Source of the DNA: Alisma plantago-aquatica
Taxonomy: Eukaryota > Streptophyta > Magnoliopsida > Alismatales > Alismataceae
Direction of reading: 5' to 3'
DNA: 64,000 nt
Assembly (NCBI GenBank): GCA_963693085.1
Contig: OY856410.1
Location: 560,345,906-560,409,905, forward strand
A program made the translations under genes and the position numbers. Shown piece by piece: positions 10,918 through 22,380 of this stretch. The notes below the pieces were generated by a model. It was not told where the DNA came from. It ran no database searches and was given only the letters and a program-made list of their open reading frames with translations. The number at the start of each line of letters is the position of its first letter. The stretch's first letter is position 1.

Positions 10918-11340
10918 TCACATGGTTTCAACCTCCACAAGAAACTTTGTTAATGAATGTGGATGCAATTCGGTTAAGAAGAAGAAAAACCTGACTGTTA
11001 TCAACTTTATTCTCCAGAATTATGAAGTTAAATGGATCAGGGAAGGTTGTAGGAAATGGGATCACTTTGATATCCTGGAAGCAAAGCTCCAAGAGATTAT
11101 ACATGCCCTTCCAGTTTGCAAACAATTTTCTCAACACATCATCATTTTTATTGATAGCCATGTGGCCTACAAGATGATAACAAAACATATTCCTACTCCC
11201 CCAAGTTCACACCTCTTTGTAAGCGTATTGAATTAGACAAAGCTAACCAACATAGTGATACATGTTTCCTGAGCAAAAATTGCAACTCAACAACAGATAA
11301 ATTGGCTACGGAGGCAACAAAATTATGTTTTTTTTAATAT
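10918..11340 (+). pseudogene. RNase H-like C-terminus of the plant L1, decayed
   Basis: The frame from about 10921 starts W-x-PP-x(5)-LMNVDA, which corresponds to the WxPPPxGWxKLNxDG entry motif of the RNase H domain that many plant L1 elements carry at the ORF2 C-terminus. Downstream frames give AKLQEIIHALPVCKQF and FIDSHVAYKMI pieces that fit the later part of that domain. Frames shift and stops follow. Confidence 0.5.
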
Positions 11341-11470
11341 TTTGGTGTAACCCTCATGAGTTCATCTCTATAACTGCTTAGAGTGAAACAGATAGATTTC
11401 TTAACAGTTTCGTTTTTTGGCCAAGAATAGGAGACCAAGATGAATGAAAGAATCTCGTTACTCAAAAAAA

Positions 11471-12500
11471 CAAAGTTTGTATTTAACATTAAACATTAAT
11501 AAATCTCATCAAAATATGTTTATGTAGTAACCAAATATTTTAAAGGTAGATTTTTTTAATTTATTTTTAATGAGTATCCAATTGACCACAAAAATACCAA
11601 AATTGATTAAGCCTTGAAATAAACTAATAAATTCTTACAGTACCTTCACATCACTCAATTTTTCTTGAAATCCATTTGGAAATCTCAAATGACAATATTA
11701 CTCTATTTAAAAGGCAATTATGCAAAATCATCTCTAGAATTAATAGTAATATCTAGTAAATCATCATTATTTACACAAACAAGCATATTTTGTAAAAAAA
11801 TTCTAAATCGATAGGATATTATACTCTACCACCTTACAAGGGATTTTCCTCAAAATTCGAGCCAACTTAGACGTTGGGTAATGGTAAGGTCATCACTTGC
11901 ACTTTAACTAGTATGATAAAAACATCAGTTGACCACATGATTCCAATCCTACATCAAAGGTTTATTATATTATTATCAAAACTTAAAACCCTATATCTAG
12001 TGAAGTGATGCTAATAATGAAGTCTTTAATATTTTACTTTGGGTTTAATGTTAGTTAATAATCTTTGGATGCACTTTGGTAACAGTTCCCAGTAACTAAG
12101 TAATGGCATTTGATGACAATGTTTGTATAGTGGAGTGGTATGTTATATTTATTAATAAAAAAGCTCAAGAGTTTCTTTGCATTTTTGGGATAGAAAGTAC
12201 ATTTGGAGATTTTAAAAGGCCTCTTGGTGATACTTTGTTTAAGCAAACACAAATATGGACCTTTTTTGAGGATCTATTTGGTTTATCAAACAACAACACT
12301 TGTCTCAAATTTAATAAAGAATAAGAATTAATACTAATAAATCAATTATTAAAACATCCAGTTAAATAACTTATCTATTTAGGAGTTATGTATTTAAATG
12401 ATTTTAACTATATATGAAATTATATAAAGATATGTGATAAAGTTGAATTTTCCCCTAATTTTGTTCAATTCCAATTTTTCCATCATTATGTTCACTCATG
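11471..12500. other. AT-rich stretch without recognisable content
   Basis: There are only short chance frames, no repeat termini, no primer site and no domain motif. A and T runs dominate. Probably old, decayed transposon DNA. Confidence 0.4.
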
Positions 12501-15200
12501 AACTCAATTTATTATTACTTGGCTACTTGATCAATATTGATACTTAAATTTGAAATATAATGATCAATGCAGATTTTATACACCTTGTGACACTACAAAT
12601 TAAGTTAATTTAGCACTTTATCCAAAGAAAAAAATTTGCTCATATAACTTCATCTTTTTATTCTCAATCTTTTTCTAAATATTCTACACATTATTTTCAA
12701 CCTATGATCCAAATTTAATCTTATTTGGACATTCCTACAATTTCCTACGATTTTTTGAAGTTATATGCTAAACATCCTTTTTTCCCCCTTTTATTTGACC
12801 CTTTTTCCAAGTCGGTAGGCCGAGTTGAGGTTAAGGGGTGAACCTTGACCTTCAGATCAGGCTCCCATGCAACGGATGCTTGATTGAGTGGCAAGCAATC
12901 ATCTCCTACTTCCTGCAATAAATGGGGGTGGTCAATGAGACCGAAATGTGCAATCAATCATTTATGACCAATATTTGAAATTCTAATAGCATAGAAATGT
13001 TGGCCTCACAATTTCACACCCAATGAACCTACTTTGACATGTGTTTATGCACTGCTACGCCCTCCCAATGAATTTCTCACTCACTCACATCACCCCAGTG
13101 GCCTTGGATGCAACCAAGATCCCTTTAGCCCTAAAATCTACCCCTCGACTCTATATAAAGGCCCCCTGCTCGTCGCCACTACACCTTGCTTGGAGCCTCG
13201 CTCTTGCTCTCTCTCTTAGACTCGAACACCCTTAGTTTGTTTCCTTTCTTCTGCTATTCATGTGGAACCTCTGCCTAACTTGATTTGGGCATCTCACCCT
13301 TACGCCACCTACCCAGTGATTAAGACCCCCACCTACTTCACGAGGTCACGGTGAGTTGGAGTGGCACCCTTGTTGCCTTCTTCAATGCCTCCTACTCCCA
13401 AACGCCCCTTACTTTGGCGAGCTCCTCTGCCTCCTTTCATGGCTCGCATGGAGGTCTGTGCAAAGTAGGAAAGGGGTCTCGGACTGCCGATTCAAGTAGG
13501 AATCAACCCGGTCCAACAACCCAGCTAAATTTTGATTGAACCAGTAAATCAAGCATCGAACCCACAAATCAAGGATTGAACTGAGCTACTGAACCAACAA
13601 GATGCATGCATACATTGCTCCATATGGATTGCCCATTTGTGCAATCGAATGGTCCTTGTTTTTCCTTTTAAAAGTATTGTCATCCTCTGACACGAATATT
13701 TGATTAAAATCCATAGATCTTGAGTTAAATCATAGAAAATACATCCTAACTCCATATATATCAAAATTATAGTCTATTTTGATCAGAAAAATCCAAAGAA
13801 TCATCTAAAAATACTTGTGAAGCCTAATTATACATGATTCTCACTGATATCCCTAGACTTTGATCTCTTGCTTATATAATTTGTCAAATGACTCAAAAAC
13901 CATGATTAAACTTTAGAAACCCTAAAATTTGACTCTGATGAGTATCTTGAGACACTAAAATTAGACGTGAGTAATTGAGAATCTAGCTCTAACCTTGTTG
14001 GATTGAATATGAATCATATACCTTGAAGTTATTCTTGATGATGGTATCTTAATATTATAATTGTGCTAAATCTTGTGAAATCCATGATCATGACTATTGA
14101 ACTTCTCCCTTGAAGATGATCTAGAAACTTGATAATGACTTGAATAATGATCATAAAATTAGGGTTAACACATATGTTCCTAGAATACCTAGGTAGGTCA
14201 TTCATACTTGAAATATTCTTGACACTTGAATAAATGATGGACATTTTGAAATTGGTTGAGCATGAGTGAATGTCCAAATCCCAAGGTTAATTATGAATGA
14301 TTAATCCTAATCTTTGATCTTCAAATGTCATGATCTTGACCCTTGATCCAAATCTTGTTGATTTAGGATCTGACTTGAGGGGTTGACCTAGTACTTTTTG
14401 AGATCTTGTACTCTAAAAATCAACCAAGAAGGTACACTTTTATATTAATTCATCCTTGAACAAACTACTGGTATTGAATGATACTTGTATGTACCTCTTG
14501 GAAAATCTTGGCTATGTATTTGTTTGAGCTACTATTCCCTACTGATTAGTCTTCTAATTTTCTATATTATAGTTTGCAACAGACTTGAAAACATAAATGA
14601 TATTGCCCATTATGACTTCCAGTAATACTTGCTGATATTGAGTACAAGCGACCTCCTCATTTACAGGGTGGAACTTGTACATGTCGACTGATCTCAAACT
14701 TGTACATGTCAATTGACCTCGTACCTCATATGTAGATAAGGATCTAGGTGACCTCCCCCATCTCATTGGGGTGATGGAGCTACATAAATATATAAGCATG
14801 CTTCTCGATATCCGCATAATGGGAACTTGAAATAAAATCTTTTCGGATAAATGTTTGTTTGGAAAACCGTTCATTGATTATTTTGCTTATATGTCTTGCC
14901 AAGTACTACATTTTGCTATAAATGTTTCCAATTATTCAATATCTGTTCTTTTCAATGCGTACCAATGCTTTTACATTGATTGTGTCTCGATTTACCTGAT
15001 TTTTGGAAAACTCAATGGATCATTATGAAGAATTGACTAGATCGCTTCCTCTCTTGACAAAATATGATGATAAGGACAAATCTATAAAATCACATTTTGG
15101 GTTGGTTAGTTCTTTGAATCTATGATTTTATGAGTTATTATTTCTTATTGTATATGTCAGTGTGTGAGATCCGTTTGGGCCACTCAGAGATGGGTTCTTC
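12500..15200 (+). repeat. Possible decayed Del/Tekay-like LTR with promoter
   Basis: A locally GC-richer stretch (12780-13520) carries the TATA-like ctatataaag at 13151-13160. It is followed about 1.3 kb later by tgtatgtacctcttgg and ttgagctactnttccctactgatta near 14490-14545, an arrangement reminiscent of the 3' half of Del/Tekay LTRs. Termini, target duplications and a partner LTR are not visible, so this is a tentative assignment. Confidence 0.25.
13151..13160 (+). promoter_or_regulatory. TATA-like box in a GC-rich island
   Basis: ctatataaag is followed by gccccctgctcg and C/T-rich sequence, a plausible plant core promoter. Frames of 60-70 codons downstream overlap in different phases and look like chance, so no gene is called. 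Confidence 0.35.
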
Positions 15201-16725
15201 AATCCCTTTACCACTACCTAGGCAGTGGGATTGGGGTAAGAATGGTTCCGTGACAAGATATTTGGTAGAAATTGTTCAGGTGGTATTTTTGGGATAGTGG
15301 AATGAAGCTTTGAGGCATGCATTTTGATAAACAAAGATGGTGTGTTAACCACTTCTTAACTATCAAAAGTTAATGGTCATTATCAACCTTCAATTACCCT
15401 GTACTAGATAAGGGTAGAGAGGATATGGAAGTCCTAGAGGTTTTGTAGACCCCTCATGCAACCCCTTTAGATCTATCATTTGTAGCTCTATATGATATAC
15501 TCAACAAGGTTTATTAGGAAAATAATAAGTGGTAAGTGTAAAAGACACAAAGTATCTTTCACCCTCATCTTAACATATACATATGAAAAGAACAAATGTA
15601 AGCCTAGAAGGTAGAAGGTCTTGCAATATATTTTGTATATAATAAACCAAACACTAATGTACATAAATAGAGTGGGAAGTCATATGAGAGGTCTACATGA
15701 ATGGTTGGGTAACGAACAACCCCACCATGGTAGGATAAAGAGGATGGTTCACACATCACCATCCTCATATTACATAGCAAATTGAAGTCTCTATCAGTCT
15801 CGTGGGGACCTATAATAACAAATACAATTCACTGTGATTTTGCTAGGTGTTTTACCTTTATTTTTTCCCCCATATTAACCAATATTTGTCTTTATAAGTT
15901 TTATCATTAGTAATTTTACCTCTATATAAATGCTTAATTAGTCATTTACTTGACTTGTAGGCGCCACATCACAAATCCATCAAAATGTCCTCTATACCAG
16001 CCTATAGAAGCCTATAGTTTCCTATCTATCAAGGCCTTTGGTCAAGCCAACAATAGTAATAAATCCCATCAATTGCAACCTCTTTGACTATGGGGATTCC
16101 AATTAAGTCAAGATTTGACCAAGTTTCTATCAAGGTTTAGACCAAGGAAGTCATGGAGAATTACTAGTTGCAAAGGATAGCAAGTCAAAAACTACAATTA
16201 ACGTTATCAAGGTACTAACTAAATAGATATTGCTCCAATTACATTAATATACCTATAGAAATCATGGACCAACAAAGACTAGTTCAATCTACCGAGGCCC
16301 CTCTCTTCAATACCTAGAATTTAAAGGCATAAGTCATTGCACATGAGAGTCTTCCCCAATGCCCATGCACGTTCCCACATTTACAACCTTTGTAGATAAC
16401 TTCTACTCTCCCAACAATCATGCAACATTGTCTCTCTTGCAAAAGAAATTTTGATCAATCAACACACCCATAAACTATTTCCAATCAAGGGACATCTCTC
16501 TCTACAAGCCAATGCATGAATTCACACCTCAATAGGGCATTCAAGGATAGAAGCTTGATGGAAATACTATGTCCACTACTTTATTGACATCTTCTCTCAG
16601 ACAAGTATCCATCCTCATAGAATCTACAAGTAATTATAATTGACTTGTGGCCTATGTTATACCTAGAAGTGTCAACCAACCAGAGGCAATTTGTAGCTTC
16701 AATGCTAAGTCATCATGACTCCATA
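15200..16725. other. Unassigned sequence
   Basis: No open frame of note and no recognisable retroelement motif or repeat terminus. Confidence 0.35.
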
Positions 16726-16787
16726 TGTAATGTCCTAGGATTTGAGGCCTCATATAAAAATGATCTTAAAAGGAATGATTGGACTAC
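16726..16787 (+). repeat. Cassandra LTR 5' fragment
   Basis: About 62 bp starting tgtaatgtcctaggatttg and ending attggactac match the first part of the Cassandra LTR at 6373. The match stops abruptly where a Del-like LTR start follows. Confidence 0.75.
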
Positions 16788-18680
16788 AGTAACGCCCCTC
16801 CAAGCACATATATGTCAATGGAAGTAAACCCTATGTTGTCCATAACATGGGTCACTTGGCTTGGAGGAACATTACAAAACATGATATTCAATAGCAATAA
16901 TATAAATGAAACACTGTACATTAATTGGAAATTTAGATTCATGCATTGTTCTTTTAAAGAGAAAACTAATAACATAAACTATCTCATCCTTGAACTAAAA
17001 TCTATTACATGAAAGGTAAGCAAAATCTAGGGCATAAATCTTCTTTGGAAACATGATAAGGATCTTATAAGATGTAGATGGTAGCCCACCAAGCTAAGTC
17101 CTGGAAACTTCTACTTTTAAGCACACACTTAAAAATCCCATTGCTCCTTGACTAATGACATCTCATCCCACGTCCATGCGAAAACAAAGACATACATAAG
17201 TAAGTGGCACTATACATTTTATAATAACTAAAGAGTAAGCATATAAACTTGACTTGAAAGAAAATCTTAACATGTATTTTACTTGAGTATTCTTGAGTAC
17301 ATGAATCTTATAACATGAAGAATTAAGATGTAAATATATACATCTCTCTACGACTCCCACTTAAGAGCACATGATTTCTAGGAAATCCCATAATGCTAGG
17401 AAAGCCCATAATTGGCACACATGGCCATGATTTGACTATAAAAGCCCATACATTAGCTCCAAATGCCCATAACGACCCCTTGAGGTCCATGATTTGAGAA
17501 GAATATAAAACTAATTCAATTCCATATCTTAACATTAAAATTTCCATAAACATGAAATAAATCTTAGAACTTTGATCTTTAACATGAGGGGATTTATCAC
17601 TTTTGAAACTTGAACTATAAATCCATTAATCATTGATAATTAATAATAATATCTAATCCTAATGAACAAGATAACTATAAGACATATGATATAGCAATCA
17701 TCAAACAATTTATATGATGAACATGATTTGAGCATTGAACTTGAATTTAAAGCATAATTCATAAGCCATACATATAATGCAACTAAACCAATGTACATCT
17801 GTATAGTGGCATGACCTGCTTACCTGGAGCAAAGAAAATCCCAACTTGGTCTCTCTGATCTTGAGTCAAATCCTAAGTCTCTTGAAAATAACATTATTTT
17901 TGTTATTTACAACTTCACCATCCGAAACCCTAATTTAGGTCTTTTAAGAAAACATGTTCAGAGGTTGAAAACACTGAAATCACATTCTACTTGGAAAATC
18001 CTTTCCAATGATTATTTATTCATAATTTTTTGACCAACCAATCAATTATTGTGAATTATTGAAATTCTGACCAATAGAAAACACCAAAAAGCAATGTAAG
18101 CATTATTATCCAAACAAGGGGACACTGGACCATGCTCCTAGGTGGCCCAATGGGTGCAGTCCACTTGTAGGTGGGTCCCTCCTATCCCAGAAATGCAATA
18201 GGGAGTCACTCAGCAGGTTAAATTATGAATAAGCCTTAGAAAAAAAATAAAGTTCATCGAATATCGAAGGGCAAAGCTGAGAAATCAAGTACCCCTGTCT
18301 TGGTTGATGATGAACTTCAGTTGTCAAGAACTAGAAACTGTGGAACCAACCCACAAACATCGATAGTGATTCTTTGTACCTCATCCATGGGAAACACTCC
18401 CATTGGCTTCCTTGGCTGTGTCCAACTCTGGTGAGCCCAAACAGGGAGCATCAAGCTGTTTTGAGGCCAAAACGACACCCAACGCCGTGGTCAGAAACAG
18501 GGCAAGACCAGACTTTGTGAATGTAAAGGCTCGGTGGTGAAGACGACAAATAGACATTGAATATGACTTCATGATGATCCACTAAAGTTGACCATGGAAG
18601 ATTTAAGGAAGAAATCTGGTAGGACAGGCCCAAAGATGCTCATCGTTATCACTGGTTCAACTGAGTTCGTTGACTAGGTG
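16788..18680 (+). repeat. Del/Tekay-like LTR fragment inserted in a Cassandra copy
   Basis: The first 45 bp (taacgcccctccaagcacat, then a ggaagtaaa block) resemble the start of the probable solo LTR at 50384 (tctaacaccctccctaagca, then a ggaagcaac block). The rest is noncoding and contains repeated agcccata-like motifs at 17400-17470. The right boundary is set where Cassandra internal sequence resumes. No typical LTR end is visible at the right side. Confidence 0.4.
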
Positions 18681-18683
18681 GTT

Positions 18684-18870
18684 GGGTCCTGAGCCATGCG
18701 GTCTAGGTATGTTGGAAAGGGTTATCCATGTAGCCACCCTTGTTCTAGTAATCCGTGATCGTGACATGGGTGTCCATGGTCCATCCTGGGTGTACACTGA
18801 AATGGGGAAGAGATTATGAGGTCATATATTGAGCCTTAATGAGGATGTCTAGAGTCTAAGTGACTGAGAT
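18684..18870 (+). repeat. Cassandra internal segment, 5' truncated
   Basis: It aligns with 6727-6915: shared blocks include gagccntgc, ggaaagggtt, tgtagccacccttgt, actgaaatggggaagagatt and gaggatgtnnagagtctaag. The primer site and the end of the 5' LTR are missing. The polypurine tract has decayed to agtgactgagat. Confidence 0.8.
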
Positions 18871-19109
18871 TGTAATGTCCCAAGATTTGAGGACTAAGAT
18901 AAAATGATCTAAAAATGAATGATTGGACTACCCATATAACCAAGGTGCACCTCTTTTGAGGGATCCCATCACTAAACAACTATGTGGTTAAGCATACTCA
19001 TCCTAGAGTAGTAGTAGGATGGGTGACCAGTCAGGAAGTTTATCTTGGCTTGCATGTGAGTGAGGACTAAGCACAATTAAGGCTAGTGGTGGTTTGTGGG
19101 GCTAGTCAT
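18871..19109 (+). repeat. Cassandra LTR, 3' end missing
   Basis: It starts tgtaatgtccc in the correct place after the internal segment and stops after ggggctagtcat, about 50 bp short of a full LTR. There the next LTR begins without a spacer. It carries a 5S-derived segment at about 18942-19057 with box C aggatgggtgacc intact and box A altered to ggttaagcatact. Confidence 0.82.
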
Positions 19110-19377
19110 TGTAACTTCCTAGGATTTGAGGCCTTAGATAAAATGATATTAAAAGGAATGATTGGACTACCCATATCACCAAGGTGTACCTCCTTTTCAG
19201 GGAGCCCATCTCTAAAGAAATATGTGGTTAAGCGTGCTTAGCCTAGAGTACTACTAGGATGGCTGACCAGTTGAGAAGTTTATCCTAGCTTGTGTGTGAG
19301 TGAGGAAAAAGTGCGTAGTTAAGGATAGTGGTGGTTTGTGGGGCCAATCGTCATTCTTGAAATTCTACAGAGCCTTC
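19110..19377 (+). repeat. Second Cassandra LTR in direct head-to-tail contact
   Basis: It starts tgtaacttcctagg immediately after the truncated LTR and runs to about agagcctt, where similarity ends some 20 bp before the expected terminus. The 5S-derived part is about 19181-19297: box A ggttaagcgtgct has one change, and box C is altered to aggatggctgacc. Confidence 0.82.
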
Positions 19378-21096
19378 TCCATTGAACCTTGGTCATAGAT
19401 TGTGAGTATGTAAGTCACAAGGAATTTATATACCCATCTCAATCAAGCTCTATGTTTGCTTGATCAACTGTCAAATTATGATTGAATGTTTCTATTCCAA
19501 GCACTCCTCAAACTAAATAAGCACAACACTGACATGCTTGAGGTGCTCTACGCTGCCAAGATATTGAGCAGAATGTTGAATGCTTCACCACCATGCATCT
19601 ATCTATACACTTAACATAGACAAATCAACACTTGACATCTCTTCATCAACTATAAGTTAACCCTCAAGCAACATGATCAACGACATCAATTGATGATAGT
19701 GATCGACCTATAGATTTTTTAGACAATTGATCATGGCAAGCATTGACCAATTGAATGATGGACAGATCAAGTGTAGTGCTCAATCAATTCACCCATTTAT
19801 AACAAATCCTAATTCTCTTATAACTATAAATAACACTAAAAAATCCCTACATTGACAGACTTCCCTTTTCACAATCCTTATATCATATTGTGCATTGTCT
19901 ACTCAACGCATCCATCCTCCCAATCAACCTACAACATCCTTCACAAGTCCACAAGGTTTGACATCTAGGTCTTTAGAGAGCCTAGTTTCTCAATACCTCC
20001 ATCTCAAGAGAAGTCAATATCAACCTCCTCACCATCATCATTAATGTGGTTGTTTCTTGAGGTTTATTTGAGGTAGAAGGAGACAAATGAATAAAGAATA
20101 AGAAGATTTATGGAAAGGACCAGATATACTCCTTTAGGAGGATCAGAAGTAAGAGCCACCTCTCTTACAAGGGATATACTCTCCCTCTCTCTCCTTTTGT
20201 ATACTTTTGTTCTTTAATCTTGTATAATAATGTGCATTCATCTTTGTTGAATTCCAAAATTGTTTGACCATGGCAAAATGACCATCATCTAGGCTATGTA
20301 GCTTGTTTGGAATTTAATTATGTACATTGACACTATGGAAGTAGTTAATCTTTGGATTTATCATGTTGATGTCTTATCTTCTCTTTATATTATGATTCCA
20401 TGGTGTGTTGTTTGGTTCTTTGTAGGAATCACCACTTTGAAAAACCTTGAGTAAGTAGTGGATCAAACAAATAGAGAAGGTGGTTTGGATCTGAGCCCTG
20501 AGAGGACACTCAAACAAAGGTAAATTTATTGTATACCAGATAGATCATCTCCACTCCTAATAATCCAACATACTTTGGATACAAGAGTCAAATATATAAC
20601 AATTTAAGGTGTTGGTATATAAACCCTGAGAGGGGTATTAGATAATTTTTGTGGTTCTAGTCACCTTGCACGAGAGACAATGTGATAACCTCAAAAGAGT
20701 ATCTACCATGTTATAATATAGGCTTCGATGTTAGATCTTGTTTGGGGGTGTACAAGGATTTTCTAATACTTTGGATAAGGTACATAGGTGGTCTAATTTG
20801 TGGTTTACATAGCTTGGTCTCTTTCTCTCATTTTACTGCAATAGTCAAAACACTTCTCTTTTCTTCATTCATGCTTTATTTTATTTCTCAATCTAGTCTT
20901 ACTTTAAATAAGGGATATCCATCTCTCTATTTTACTTAAATTGTATAGGGAAATTTTTTAAGGTAGCCTAACATCCAGAACACTCCATATCCACTTCACT
21001 ATGTTCAACACTAGTTGCTACATTGATCTGATACACTTGTAGGTATTGGTCTAGTGTAGGTTGCATTTATTTTCATCACTTTATTTTGGCCTATCA
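19378..21096 (+). mobile_element. Ty3/gypsy-type LTR (relic G2), related to the LTR at 1-2200
   Basis: It ends at ctatca, 6 bp before a tRNA-Asp-type primer site. From about 20100 it resembles the first LTR of the window: agccacctctc, ctctccttttgta, tgcattcatctttgtt, ggctatgtagc and ggtttggatc blocks occur in the same order. The upstream part (19380-19800) shows no resemblance, as expected of a fast-changing U3. A TATA-like ctataaata lies near 19823. The left boundary is uncertain. Confidence 0.5.
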
Positions 21097-21102
21097 AGTG
21101 CT

Positions 21103-21120
21103 TGGCATTATTTCCGGGGA
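21103..21120 (+). promoter_or_regulatory. tRNA-Asp-type primer binding site (G2)
   Basis: tggcattatttccgggga matches the tRNA-Asp primer site tggcgccgttgccgggga except for a few changes, and lies 6 bp after the LTR end. Confidence 0.6.
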
Positions 21121-22380
21121 TATATATTTTCCATGATAGATGACAAATACTTTTTTTTAGACTACGTATGTATATACATAGTTTTTTTTTGTCTTTCATG
21201 CTACATATACTTGTTCATACATAATAAATTTCTTCTATATTTTTATTGTGGCCATGGAGCTTCTTGCATCAAGGAATATCATCTTGTCCACTTGGTCCCT
21301 CAACTTTTTCGACAGTCTTAACTATGGGAATATCATAGAAAACTGTTCACTTTAGTTGGTAACTTTGTATCACTCCTAACTATTGTGTCTACTTCATCAT
21401 TTTCCACTCCTAAGGCCATTTCTACTACATCACATGTTGTGATTTCAACCCAATAGATTTTGAGAGAAATGACTAATGAAAAAGAAAGTAATATCATCCT
21501 TTGTGTGCCATGTTGTCCTACTTTCACGGTCTTGTTGATCCATATACATTCCTTATTGAGAGGTAGGAAAGCACTATCTAGGAGTTGATAGAGATTCATG
21601 CCCATAATAGACTTATCCTCTAAGCTAGGGAAACTAGCTTCACCAACACACCCTACTCTATATATCAAATCCACATTCAGTGTATTCTAAACCATTTACA
21701 TGCATTGAAGACTTGTTATCTCAGCTCCAACAACTTAAGTATGTGGAGATTGAGAAAATTATTTTTTTAGGATTTGTGTGCATCAATATCACTCCCTCCT
21801 ATTCCTAGTGGTTCCATCTATGATAGTTCCTTAACAACACCCTAGTTTCCTATACTCTTGTCAGGTGTTTTATAGGAATCATCCTCTATAAAAATCAAGA
21901 TTAGTAGATGTTATTTTTTGTCTATGTTAAAGTTCACTATGTACTTCTTTATAATCTAGCATGCATATGATTTTTATTCTATTTGATGATGTTCTAATGT
22001 TGTTAATTACTGTTCCTATTTTGTTGTTTATGATAGTTTTACCAACCTACAATGGATTGTTCTTACAAAAGAAATGTAACTATAGCTTGTTTATTTGTCT
22101 TATTTTGATCCTTGTACTATTTTGCATATCCAACTTCATCTCCTTATTGTAATACTCTTTCAAGTGCATGATTTCTTTGGAACTTCTCTTTGTATATTGT
22201 AAATCATTTTCCATTATTGAATACCTATGTAGTTTTGGATTGTTCAATGTTTTATTTCACCTCAACATATGTACTTTGAGATTTCTAAAGTTGGAGTTAT
22301 GCATTCTGAAGCAAAAAAAATATCTACTTTCATTCTTTCTGTTTATTGGTAGTTTATAACTATCAATTGTTGACATTCAT
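21121..22380 (+). pseudogene. Leader and decayed gag start of relic G2
   Basis: gccatggagcttcttgcatc at 21251 corresponds to gccatggaccttgcctcaac at 2366 in relic G1, so both relics share an ATG-containing segment about 150 bp after the primer site. Downstream frames are short and full of stops, and no protease, RT or integrase motif could be found. The relic, like G1, seems never to have had, or has lost, pol. Confidence 0.35.

Larger units (their letters stand above)
5590..11470 (+). mobile_element. Degraded plant L1 (non-LTR) retrotransposon, interrupted by Cassandra
   Basis: Decayed ORF1 (DUF4283 C-terminal part plus zinc-knuckle region), endonuclease, reverse transcriptase and RNase H segments occur in the order expected of a plant L1, all on the + strand. 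The Cassandra element at 6373-7206 is inserted near the ORF1/ORF2 junction. Without it the LINE spans about 5.0 kb. The left end is truncated: only the C-terminal half of the DUF4283 domain is recognisable. The right end is near 11470, where a tactcaaaaaaacaaag stretch could be the remnant of a poly(A)-type tail. All frames contain many stops, so it is long dead. Confidence 0.7.

Noticed and set aside
12055..12324. Frames of 65-73 codons on both strands at 12055-12324
   Set aside because: They are opposite-strand shadows of the same AT-rich DNA with no motif or neighbour that would support a gene.
17163..17553. Minus-strand frames around 17163-17553
   Set aside because: Short and hydrophobic, without motif, in a stretch better explained as LTR sequence with agcccata-type repeats.
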